Assembly (NCBI GenBank): GCA_031260825.1
Contig: JAISKS010000040.1
Span: 1 to 6,958 of the forward strand
Reading direction: 5' to 3'
Length of the DNA stretch: 6,958 bases
DNA from: Bifidobacteriaceae bacterium
Lineage (GTDB): Bacteria > Actinomycetota > Actinomycetes > Actinomycetales > Bifidobacteriaceae
Notes under the pieces: generated by a model
What the model was told of the DNA's origin: nothing
Databases searched by the model: none
The model's input: only the letters and a program-made list of their open reading frames with translations
Program-made: the position numbers and the translations under genes
Shown here: one piece after another, positions 1 through 5,779 of the stretch
Numbering within the stretch: position 1 is the stretch's first letter
Layout of the letters: every line of letters starts with the position of its first letter

Positions 1-1
1 A

Positions 2-700
2 CCAGAAATGCTTCAGGCGGAGTTTGATTCGATTGTACCTGCTGTTGGCTATAAATATAATTTGGGAATTTCGGCGTTTACGATTACAGATGAGCGCAAA
101 GAAGTTGTCGATTTTATTCCGGCATTTCATGTGGGGGAGGCGTTTGCGGTGCAAGCGGGAAATCCCTCGAATGTGTCTGATCCAAGTGAGGATGAATTTG
201 CGCTTTGCGGAATGCGAGTTGGTGTTCAAATAGGTACAGTCGAGGAATTAGAGCTTGACGATAGTTCGGAAAAATGTGTCGAAGCTGGACAAGAGCCGAT
301 TGAATCATGGCGCTGGCCAATGGATATGCAGGCTGCGACGGCCTTAAACGGTGGTCGAATTGATATTTTGTATACTGATCTTCCAATCGTAAATTATTTG
401 GAAAAACAAACTCAGGGCGATATAATTGGTTGGGGAAAACCGGTTAATTTTGCATATCACGGAATTGCGATTAATAAAAATGATGTTGAATTACGCGAAG
501 CTGTTCGTGCGGCTCTGATATATTTAATGGATAATGGCATATATTCTGATATAATGAAGTATTGGGGACAATCAAATATTGCATTTGAAGATGAATCTCA
601 AGTTGATACTCAACAAGAGTTTTATGAAAATAAATCTGAAGAGCAAATTCTGCGAGAGAAGAGTATTGAAATAGATTCTGAATTTGTTGCTAATAATTAA
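2..700 (+). CDS. Amino-acid ABC transporter substrate-binding protein, family 3 (5'-partial)
   Basis: This is the C-terminal 232 residues of an extracytoplasmic solute-binding protein that delivers a polar amino acid to an ABC importer. The frame is open to the left edge, so the ATG at 8 is internal; the signal peptide and lobe 1 start lie outside the window. The segment FDSIVPAVGYKYNLGISAFT followed by ITDERKEVVDF (fragment residues about 8-38) is the family 3 (SBP_bac_3) signature, equivalent to the common 'DGIIPGL..KKYD....S.T.T.ERK..VDF'. Two cysteines, in FALCGMRVG (about 69) and SEKCVEAG (about 92), match a pair typical of actinobacterial members and may form a disulfide. Lobe 2 motifs follow: a run around GGRIDILYTDLPIV, then the C-terminal 'AIYxxMDNGxYxxIMxxWG'. 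A polar acidic tail ends the protein. The permease gene follows after 45 nt. Family assignment is firm; the exact amino acid transported cannot be read. Confidence 0.93.
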   Translation, partial: PEMLQAEFDSIVPAVGYKYNLGISAFTITDERKEVVDFIPAFHVGEAFAVQAGNPSNVSDPSEDEFALCGMRVGVQIGTVEELELDDSSEKCVEAGQEPIESWRWPMDMQAATALNGGRIDILYTDLPIVNYLEKQTQGDIIGWGKPVNFAYHGIAINKNDVELREAVRAALIYLMDNGIYSDIMKYWGQSNIAFEDESQVDTQQEFYENKSEEQILREKSIEIDSEFVANN

Positions 701-703
701 AAC

Positions 704-721
704 GAACTTTGAAATAAGTTC
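704..721 (+). other. Small inverted repeat between the binding-protein and permease genes
   Basis: A perfect 6-bp inverted repeat, GAACTT / AAGTTC, has a 6-nt loop (TGAAAT) and begins 4 nt after the stop codon. No T-run follows, so it is not an intrinsic terminator. It could stabilise the upstream mRNA or adjust the ratio of binding protein to permease, as intercistronic hairpins do in some ABC operons; that role is inferred. Confidence 0.35.
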
Positions 722-745
722 ACAATTTGCGAGGGACCGCTAAAT

Positions 746-1597
746 ATGAATCCTAAAAAAACTGGTAAAAAGTTAACATTAAAAACTGTGGCTATATATT
801 TTGGCTACGGATTAGCGATATTAATTATTGCAAATATTATCGAATCACTTTTCACAAATAAAAAGTTTCGTTTTGACATAGCTCGTGAATATCTATTCGA
901 TCCTGCTGTAATGACAGGTGTACTTTGGACCCTTATTTTAACTGTAGTTGCGATGATTATCGGTGTGTTCTTAGCCCTACTTCTTTCAGTTTCAACATTT
1001 AGTGATAATTCATTTTTGCGAAATTTTGCAAAGTTCTATATTTTCTTTTTCCGCGGTACGCCAATCTATACTCAGCTAGTTTTCTGGGGACTTTTCCCAG
1101 TTCTTTATCCGCGATTAACGCTCGGAATTCCTCTAACTTCAGTTGAGTTTTTCAGCATTTCGACTGCTGATATTTTGACAGTTGTCGCATCTGCGATAAT
1201 TGGTCTTGGGCTAAATGAGGCCGCATATTTATCTGAGATTTTTCGCGCTGGTCTTGAATCTGTTGATCGCGGTCAGAAAGAAGCGGGGCTCGGTGTTGGC
1301 CTCAGCAATATGCAAGTGATGTGGGGGATTGTGCTTCCTCAGGCAATGCGCGTGATTATTCCGCCGACCGGAAATGAAACTATTTCGATGCTGAAAACTA
1401 CGTCGCTCGTGATGGCTGTACCGTTTACTGCAGACCTTACATACACGACAAACTCTATCGCAAATTCCCTATTTCTTCCGATTCCGCTTTTGATCGTTGC
1501 CTGTTTTTGGTACCTATTAATTACTTCGATTCTTATGGTACTACAATGGAGATTGGAGAAACATTTCGGTCGCGGAATTGTATCGGTGATGACTTAA
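746..1597 (+). CDS. Amino-acid ABC transporter permease (HisM/GlnP type)
   Basis: This 283-residue inner-membrane permease belongs to the polar amino-acid uptake family. The order is: cytoplasmic Lys-rich N-terminus, TM about 15-35, the extension FTNKKFRFDIAREYLF, TM about 58-82, the FFRGTP family motif (101-106), further TMs about 142-165 and 245-267, and the EAA loop. That loop (EAGLGVGLSNMQVMWGIVLP, 179-198, followed by QAMRVIIPPTGNE) docks on the ATPase. The C-terminal EKHFGRG and the N-terminal extension are typical of actinobacterial members; many proteobacterial HisM/GlnP proteins are shorter. The start is supported by GAGGGA at 731-736, nine nt upstream. It probably shares an mRNA with the binding protein before it. 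No ATPase gene follows, unlike the common three-gene order. Substrate is not determined. Confidence 0.94.
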   Translation: MNPKKTGKKLTLKTVAIYFGYGLAILIIANIIESLFTNKKFRFDIAREYLFDPAVMTGVLWTLILTVVAMIIGVFLALLLSVSTFSDNSFLRNFAKFYIFFFRGTPIYTQLVFWGLFPVLYPRLTLGIPLTSVEFFSISTADILTVVASAIIGLGLNEAAYLSEIFRAGLESVDRGQKEAGLGVGLSNMQVMWGIVLPQAMRVIIPPTGNETISMLKTTSLVMAVPFTADLTYTTNSIANSLFLPIPLLIVACFWYLLITSILMVLQWRLEKHFGRGIVSVMT

Positions 1598-1601
1598 GTT
1601 T

Positions 1602-1691
1602 AAAATAGCTAATCGCTATAGATTCGCATTTTTGGCAAGATTTTTGATGAATTTGTGTCAAAAACTCGAGTTTGTAGCGATTACCTATTTT
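1602..1691. repeat. Long interrupted inverted repeat with nested hairpin and palindrome
   Basis: AAAATAGCTAATCGCTA (1602-1618) and TAGCGATTACCTATTTT (1675-1691) are inverted copies matching at 16 of 17 positions, 56 nt apart. Between them, TTTTTGA (1641-1647) pairs with TCAAAAA (1658-1664), and AAACTCGAGTTT (1662-1673) is a perfect 12-bp palindrome. The left arm can also form its own small hairpin, ATAGC / GCTAT. The block fills the gap between the permease stop and the glycosyltransferase promoter. It could act as a terminator-like RNA structure for the importer mRNA, an operator, or a remnant of a small mobile repeat. No target-site duplication is visible. Confidence 0.55.
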
Positions 1692-1704
1692 CTCAATATT
1701 TTTA

Positions 1705-1713
1705 TGATACAAT
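1705..1713 (+). promoter_or_regulatory. Extended -10 promoter, probably giving a leaderless mRNA
   Basis: TGATACAAT is a TGn-extended -10 element (hexamer TACAAT at 1708-1713). No good -35 box is seen at 16-18 nt upstream, which is acceptable for extended -10 promoters. The distance from the hexamer to the ATG at 1720 is six nt, so initiation would fall on or beside the A of the start codon. No Shine-Dalgarno sequence precedes that ATG. Both facts point to a leaderless transcript, which is common in Actinomycetota. Confidence 0.5.
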
Positions 1714-1719
1714 AATATT

Positions 1720-2949
1720 ATGACTACAAATGATGAATTTATACAAAATACTGTCATTCCTGACGGTACAAATCCAGTGCCTACTGTCATTCCTGACGGT
1801 ACAAATCCAGTGCCTCCTGTCATTCCTGCGGAAGCAGGAATCTATCCTATTGCCCCTGCTCCCACAGACATAGCCGGTGTCGCGGTTGACGTAGCTTACT
1901 CTGCAGCTAATGTCGCAGTTGATGTAGCGCAGTCTGCTGCAAATGCCGCAACTAATGTTGCCACCAATGTTGCTCAGTCATCAGTCGGAGTAGCGGCTAC
2001 TAATGTTGCAACAAATGTAGCCCAGTCAACAGTCGGAGTAGCAGCTACAGATGCTGCGGGCGTTGTGCTGGATAAATCAGCGATTGCGCACGCCGAGTTC
2101 ATCAAAAAAGTAGCAGATTTAACCCGTCCATATCCATTCATTTACAACAAACTTCGCCTTGCATATCGCGCGAAAAATGATCCGTATATCAAATGGCATT
2201 ATCAAAATTATCCGAACCCAATGCAGCTAAAACAGGACGCTGAAGCAATTGCAGCCAAAAAATATCCAATTTCCCCAACGTTCACATTCTTGTTTTATGT
2301 TCGAGATTTTGACATAGCGCAAATGACAAGTTTCGTAAGTTCCATCACAGCACAAACTTACAAAAATCACCAAATCATAATCATCAATGATGGTAGTTCG
2401 AACAAAAATATTCAGCTCGAAATAAACAAATTAGCCATCCGCGACGATACCATTGTAACCGTTCAAAACGACACTCCAACCACAAAAGTTCAGGCATTCA
2501 CAAATGCGATGCAATATGTGCGCGGCGAGTTCATCGCATACATCGATTCCCCCGACAATCTCTGGCCAAACTGCCTCGACAAAATCGTTGCATCTTTAAA
2601 TGAAGAATTAGTTTTTAATACAGGAGTTGGCAACCAAAAAACCAACCGATACTCCTGCACAGATTTCATCTACACAGATTCCGAAACAATCGACAGTTCT
2701 GGAAAACTAAATTTCAACCCACTAATTAAATCAGATTATGACTTAGCAACATACACTGCTTCCGACTACATCTCCAAACCCATCTTCTTCCGTCGCACAC
2801 TAATCGACCAGTTCGGCGGCCCAAAAATGGACTACGAACAAATGTTTTTATGGGAATTAGGATTGCGCATATCTTCCCAAATCGACCCATCACGAATCTT
2901 ACATATCCCTGAGATATTGTACGCTGTGCGCGAAGTGCAGAATTACTAA
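1720..2949 (+). CDS. Family 2 glycosyltransferase with repeat-rich N-terminal extension
   Basis: This 409-residue protein probably transfers a sugar from a nucleotide donor to a cell-surface glycan, acting in the cytoplasm. Residues about 1-115 are low-complexity: two copies of TVIPDGTNPVP, then PVIPAEAGIYP, then Ala/Val/Asn-rich repeats. A pre-catalytic stretch (PYPFIYNKLRLAYRAKNDPY..W, 137-159) resembles the 'DPYxxW' lead-in of GT2 enzymes of rhamnan/O-antigen type. The GT-A domain covers about 187-290. It has the IIINDGSS motif (220-227) and the metal-site region AYIDSPDNLWP (273-283), where the usual DSDD is DSPD. The tail includes a KPIFFRRTLIDQFGG segment and EQMFLWELGLRI, as in other GT2 proteins. 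There is no signal peptide and no obvious TM segment. The ATG is chosen because it fits the leaderless promoter; the next in-frame ATG (residue 168) would leave out the DPYxxW lead-in. Acceptor and donor are unknown. Confidence is high for the fold, lower for activity. Confidence 0.85.
   Translation: MTTNDEFIQNTVIPDGTNPVPTVIPDGTNPVPPVIPAEAGIYPIAPAPTDIAGVAVDVAYSAANVAVDVAQSAANAATNVATNVAQSSVGVAATNVATNVAQSTVGVAATDAAGVVLDKSAIAHAEFIKKVADLTRPYPFIYNKLRLAYRAKNDPYIKWHYQNYPNPMQLKQDAEAIAAKKYPISPTFTFLFYVRDFDIAQMTSFVSSITAQTYKNHQIIIINDGSSNKNIQLEINKLAIRDDTIVTVQNDTPTTKVQAFTNAMQYVRGEFIAYIDSPDNLWPNCLDKIVASLNEELVFNTGVGNQKTNRYSCTDFIYTDSETIDSSGKLNFNPLIKSDYDLATYTASDYISKPIFFRRTLIDQFGGPKMDYEQMFLWELGLRISSQIDPSRILHIPEILYAVREVQNY
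1751..1848 (+). repeat. 33-nt tandem repeats, two near-identical copies plus a diverged third
   Basis: Units start at 1751, 1784 and 1817. The first two (1751-1783, 1784-1816) differ only at the last base; the third keeps the opening CTGTCATTCCTG and then diverges. Because 33 is divisible by three, each copy adds 11 residues (TVIPDGTNPVP) without breaking the frame of the glycosyltransferase. Copy number could change by slippage or recombination. Confidence 0.9.
1822..1841. repeat. Palindromic interspersed-repeat-like element inside the coding region
   Basis: ATTCCTGC (1822-1829) and GCAGGAAT (1834-1841) form a perfect 8-bp inverted repeat around the loop GGAA. The layout resembles the widely found ATTCC-GC...GC-GGAAT short palindromes, of which neisserial dRS3 is a known example; here it encodes VIPAEAGI in the glycosyltransferase N-terminus. 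Whether this genome carries further copies cannot be seen from the window. Confidence 0.6.
1948..2043 (+). repeat. 48-nt tandem repeat, two copies, Ala/Val/Asn-rich
   Basis: Copies at 1948-1995 and 1996-2043 encode ATNVATNVAQSSVGVA and ATNVATNVAQSTVGVA. The DNA copies differ mostly at synonymous positions, so the duplication is old or under selection at the protein level. Related shorter motifs (VAVDVAYSAAN, VAVDVAQSAAN) precede them from about residue 54. The stretch would form an amphipathic, Ala-rich helix or spacer between the N-terminal repeats and the catalytic domain. Confidence 0.8.
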
Positions 2950-2984
2950 TTCGTGTCAAGATCCTGATTTTTTCTCAATTTGTC

Positions 2985-3029
2985 TCATCCAAAATAGAAT
3001 CATCCAAAAGTCAATCATTCAATTAGCAA
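2985..3029. repeat. Degenerate 15-nt tandem repeat (three units)
   Basis: Units are TCATCCAAAATAGAA (2985-2999), TCATCCAAAAGTCAA (3000-3014) and TCATTCAATTAGCAA (3015-3029). The first ten bases are identical in units 1 and 2; unit 3 is weaker. Function is unknown; a small iteron-like or junction repeat is possible. Confidence 0.45.
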
Positions 3030-3033
3030 ACCG

Positions 3034-3183
3034 CTATTGAAATAAACTAACCTCAAAATAATCCGCCCGCAGCCCAGTGTTTTCGGTCGCGATCACAAAA
3101 TCAATATATCTCAGTAGCGTTTCGCTTGTTATAAATATTATGTATCTGCAAAGTAATAACTCTGGAATATAGCTTTTGTGAAA
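3034..3183 (-). pseudogene. Possible C-terminal remnant of a minus-strand gene
   Basis: Read on the minus strand, 49 codons are open before a TAG (plus-strand CTA at 3034-3036). The last 20 or so residues, including FVIATENTGLRADYFEVSLF, have protein-like composition and use G/C-rich codons matching the left flank. There is no usable start, and the upstream end dissolves into AT-rich sequence at a stop near 3184-3186. This could be the 3' end of a host gene cut by insertion of the AT-rich block, or a chance open stretch. I do not recognise the family. Confidence 0.25.
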
Positions 3184-3208
3184 TTAATATGAAAATTAAC
3201 ATAAAATA

Positions 3209-3217
3209 TGATATTAT
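3209..3217 (+). promoter_or_regulatory. Candidate extended -10 promoter of the AT-rich operon
   Basis: TGATATTAT is a TGn-extended -10 (hexamer TATTAT at 3212-3217) lying 31 nt before the ATG at 3249. No convincing -35 is found at the usual spacing; TTGTGA at 3176-3181 is too far. The surrounding DNA is so A+T-rich that a chance match is quite possible. The predicted leader is short and contains the AGGA ribosome site at 3239-3242. Confidence 0.35.
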
Positions 3218-3248
3218 TTATATTAATACTAAATTGATAGGAATTATA

Positions 3249-4525
3249 ATGGCAAGATATAGAAATACATCTACCAGAAGATTTTCTTCTCGTAGATCCT
3301 CTAGTCGCTCTAGGGGGGGCAATTTGCTACTGTATTTCCCAACTTAATTCGATTAATAATAATTATTTCTATCTTTTTCGCAATAATATTTGTATTTAAT
3401 TCTTGTGTAAAAAATCTTCCAGTTGTTGAACAAAATACTGCAGAAACTTTATCCAATAACACCAATTGTGCAAGTGAACAAAAAATTGCATTAATAATAG
3501 GTAATGTCCAGAATACTCCAAAAATAAACAATATACCTGATGAAGTTAATGATTGCTTATATGGTCATACTGGAAATGATGGCTCTGGTGATATAAAAAT
3601 CATCAGTTCCGATAAAGATAATACTGTAATAAAAAATCCGAAACCAAAAAAAGGTGATAACGGTAACTTCACATTTCCAAAATTTGAACCCAAGCCTGGT
3701 GCAACTAATATTGAAGATAAAGAATCAAAATATAAAGAAGATAAAATTAAAGATTTATTGCAGTTAATACAAAAAAGCTCACCCTCTTCAGATCATGTTG
3801 ATTATCTAGAGGCAATTAAATCAGTAAAAGATTATGATATCATCTATATATTTGGCTCTGGTTTAAATGATATAGGACTTATGAATTTTAATGATGAACT
3901 ATTTAAGATTAATATAGATAATCCAGAGAATATTTTAATGGGTGTTCATGGTGAAACATATGTAAAAGGAAATATTTATTGGTATGGTTTTGGAAATGTA
4001 ACTTCAAAACAAATTGCTCCACAGCAGGATGTAAAATCTAAATATCAAAATTTATACAATTTAATTTTTAATAACAAAATATATTTTTCTAACAAAGATG
4101 TTCAATCTTCTGATGAAAGTAATTATGGTAATACAAAAGTTAATTTAATAGATGTATCAATAATTAATTCAGACTATCCTATGCCTAAACCTGGCACTTT
4201 ATCTTCTGAAGATATTAGATTTAAAGCCGATTTAACTGATATAATAGATGAAATATCTGCAATAAATAAATTAAATGAAAAAGTTATAAAACCGTATAAT
4301 GATTATTTTAAAAACACAAATGGTAAAAAATTAAAAATTAAATTAAAAGGATATTGTTCGAACTGCACAGCTGGAACTCAATTAGCACAAGATAGAGCAG
4401 ATAAAATAAAACAATTATTAATCCAAAATGGAATTGATGAAGAATGTATAATTACTGAAAATCATTCTGGTGAGCAACTAGATAATACTCCAGAGTGGCG
4501 AAAAACTGATTTTGAATGGATCTAA
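3249..4525 (+). CDS. Single-pass membrane protein with vWA-like and OmpA-like regions, frameshifted at a G7 tract
   Basis: The ATG at 3249 has AGGA six nt upstream (3239-3242). As written, its frame stops at 3345-3347 after 32 residues; one extra G or a -1 shift in the seven-G run (3313-3319) joins it to the long frame ending at 4525, giving about 425 residues. The long frame has no usable start of its own before a TTG at 3758. Reconstructed order: Arg/Ser-rich cytoplasmic tail (1-24), TM about 33-52 followed by Cys53, and a segment KIALIIGN (79-86) with NIPDEV that recalls the first strand of a vWA-type fold. Next come a Lys/Pro-rich linker, DIIYIFGSGLNDIG (197-210), GNIYWYGFGN (241-250), and a C-terminal OmpA-like domain (about 325-425) with LAQDRADKIKQLLIQNGI. 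From memory, actinobacteria encode vWA/OmpA proteins with the same order. The OmpA Asp of 'GHTD' is absent (GYCS). It probably works outside the membrane as a sensor or wall anchor. Function is inferred only. Confidence 0.65.
3313..3319 (+). repeat. Seven-G homopolymer at the frame break
   Basis: This is a run of seven G in DNA that is otherwise very A+T-rich. In the frame of the ATG at 3249 it reads AGG GGG GGC. With eight G, or after a -1 slip on G-GGG-GGC (3314-3320), the reading continues as RGGQFATV into the TM segment. Explanations are slipped-strand phase variation, programmed -1 frameshifting, transcriptional slippage or a sequencing error. Confidence 0.85.
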
Positions 4526-4986
4526 GTATTATGAATTTTCAAATCGTTAATGAATATATTTCTAAATTATTTAATGAAAAAAATAATATAAATCAACCAA
4601 ATATTATTGAAAAAATGGAAAATATAATAAAAAATGATTCCACAGAATTATCTTCAGAATTTATTAAAATCAAATTAAAACAACTAGTTTTTGATACAGC
4701 ACAAGAAGATTTAGACGATCTTATAAATGAGTATGATCAAAACTTTTTAAATTTCAATAGTGATTATAATAATATTATCACTATTATAGATAAATACAAA
4801 ACATCAACTTATGAATTAGATAAATTGGGGTATGAGTTGATTATTGATTATGATAAAAATAAAGCTAATCCATACAATAATATTTTAATTGAAGTTGAAG
4901 AAAAAATACTAAATCTCCCAATTATTTCAGATAATTGCAATATATCGTTTAGAAAATATATAAAGGATAATCATGAAGAAATCTAA
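4516..4986 (+). CDS. Small acidic helical protein of unknown function
   Basis: This is a 156-residue, soluble, Asn/Asp/Glu/Lys/Ile-rich protein with no signal peptide or TM segment. Most of it is predicted by eye to be alpha-helical, including EDLDDLINEYDQNFLNFNSD at about 79-98. I do not recognise a family. Two starts are possible: the ATG at 4516, which overlaps the preceding stop by 10 nt, or the ATG at 4531 (MNFQIVNEYI, 151 residues), five nt after that stop. Neither has a strong ribosome site; GGA at 4518-4520 slightly favours 4531. It overlaps the next gene by 14 nt, so translation of the two is probably coupled. Codon use is strongly A/T-ending like the rest of the block and unlike the genes at left. 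A cytosolic partner of the flanking membrane proteins is likely, by context only. Confidence 0.75.
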   Translation: MDLSIMNFQIVNEYISKLFNEKNNINQPNIIEKMENIIKNDSTELSSEFIKIKLKQLVFDTAQEDLDDLINEYDQNFLNFNSDYNNIITIIDKYKTSTYELDKLGYELIIDYDKNKANPYNNILIEVEEKILNLPIISDNCNISFRKYIKDNHEEI

Positions 4987-5761
4987 AACCTATTCAACTA
5001 TTATTCCAAGATTGTATATATATTTTGCTGTTGCTACATTTATTGGAGCCGCAGCTGATTGGTTGTTATTATCAAGTACATTTCAAGATATGGATATAGG
5101 ATCTCCAATTGCTGAATTATTTCAAACTTTTTCTAATTTATCCCAATATGATTCGCTTATCGCTACTGTAATATCTTTCGTATTGGCCTTATGTATATGT
5201 TTACTTGCCGTGGTTTTTATGTTCAAATCTGGTTCGTCTTCTGTTGAAGAAAGTGTTCGCGAGATTAATATATCTCGTAATATCACTATTTCTGCAGAAC
5301 ATTTATTAATGATAATATGGATTTTGTTAGGTTCAATATTAACGGCATTAAGATTATATTATGGCATTCTTGTAAAGCCTGATAATAATGCTATACCATT
5401 ATCATTTTTACTACTTGTATTATATATTGGCACTGGAATAACATCATATTTACTAGGTCAAGTATTGGGTGATCCCTGCAGATCAAAATATCGTAAAATT
5501 AAACGCGACTTAGATGGTATTTATATAAATGATTTAACAGAAGCTATGGATAGGCTTAATGAATCAAATACAAACTGCATAAATATACAACGTGATTTAC
5601 AAAATGTTCTTCAAAAATATACTGATTATTACGACATAATTGATTCTATGGTAGAAGAATATCTTAATCCACCCATGATATCGAATCAATCAAATTATAG
5701 CAATTCAAGAATTAATACTTTTCATAATGAACCAGCTTCAATAATTAATATACCAAAATAA
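4973..5761 (+). CDS. Four-TM membrane protein with cytoplasmic helical tail
   Basis: This 262-residue integral membrane protein has TM segments at about 13-33, 62-84, 109-131 and 141-166. The Lys-rich N-terminus (MKKSK) and the CRSKYRKIKRD stretch after TM4 are both positive, which puts N- and C-termini in the cytoplasm. An outside loop (35-60) lies between TM1 and TM2, and a 25-residue cytoplasmic loop between TM2 and TM3. Residues about 170-232 are charged and probably coiled coil; the last 30 are Asn/Ser-rich and disordered. The start has a clear ribosome site, AAAGGA (4962-4967), five nt upstream, inside the previous gene. I see no transporter, MotA/TolQ/ExbB or enzyme motif. Its place between the OmpA-like protein gene and coiled-coil genes suggests it is the membrane core of the same complex. 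Family unknown. Confidence 0.8.
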   Translation: MKKSKTYSTIIPRLYIYFAVATFIGAAADWLLLSSTFQDMDIGSPIAELFQTFSNLSQYDSLIATVISFVLALCICLLAVVFMFKSGSSSVEESVREINISRNITISAEHLLMIIWILLGSILTALRLYYGILVKPDNNAIPLSFLLLVLYIGTGITSYLLGQVLGDPCRSKYRKIKRDLDGIYINDLTEAMDRLNESNTNCINIQRDLQNVLQKYTDYYDIIDSMVEEYLNPPMISNQSNYSNSRINTFHNEPASIINIPK

Positions 5762-5779
5762 AAATATTAGGAGAATAAA

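Larger units (their letters stand above)
2950..3248. other. Intergenic junction between host-like DNA and AT-rich block
   Basis: No convincing intact gene is present in these 299 bases. The left part has host-like composition, with a G/C-rich patch at about 3063-3120; composition then drops sharply toward A+T. The segment contains a degenerate 15-nt tandem repeat (2985-3029), a stop-free minus-strand stretch that may be a gene remnant (3034-3183), and the promoter region of the AT-rich operon (about 3209-3217). I see no tRNA, no convincing attachment-site repeat and no strong intrinsic terminator after the glycosyltransferase. Confidence 0.6.

Noticed and set aside
114..386. Minus-strand and alternate-frame ORFs inside the binding-protein gene (also 24-233)
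   Set aside because: They are shadows of a clearly recognised gene on the + strand.
1533..1823. Minus-strand ORF of 96 codons encoding FVPSGMT repeats
   Set aside because: It is the reverse reading of the 33-nt repeats and the structured spacer, overlaps the permease end, and has no ribosome site or family likeness.
1751..2043. CRISPR array
   Set aside because: The repeats are directly adjacent without unique spacers and are translated in frame.
2726..2959. Minus-strand ORF of 77 codons
   Set aside because: It lies opposite the conserved C-terminal part of the glycosyltransferase and has no supporting features.
2940..2975. Intrinsic terminator after the glycosyltransferase
   Set aside because: GAATT/AATTC overlaps the stop codon and the T-run at about 2968-2973 has no stable GC stem before it.
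3310..3531. Minus-strand ORF of 73 codons
   Set aside because: It lies opposite the TM and vWA-like start of the AT-rich gene; composition and context favour the + strand.
3249..3560. Lipoprotein signal peptide ending at Cys53
   Set aside because: FNSC is a poor lipobox (Asn at -2) and the n-region is over 30 residues; a signal anchor is more likely, though not excluded.
3758..4525. Independent gene starting at TTG 3758
   Set aside because: The same frame is open and protein-like upstream to 3314, including a TM segment, and there is no ribosome site at 3758; a frameshifted longer gene from 3249 explains it better.
3249..5761. Zorya-like or MotA/MotB-type motor pair (OmpA protein plus multi-TM protein)
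   Set aside because: The TM of the OmpA-like protein has no Asp as MotB/ZorB need, and the four-TM protein shows no MotA/ExbB/TolQ motif; only the general topology is similar.
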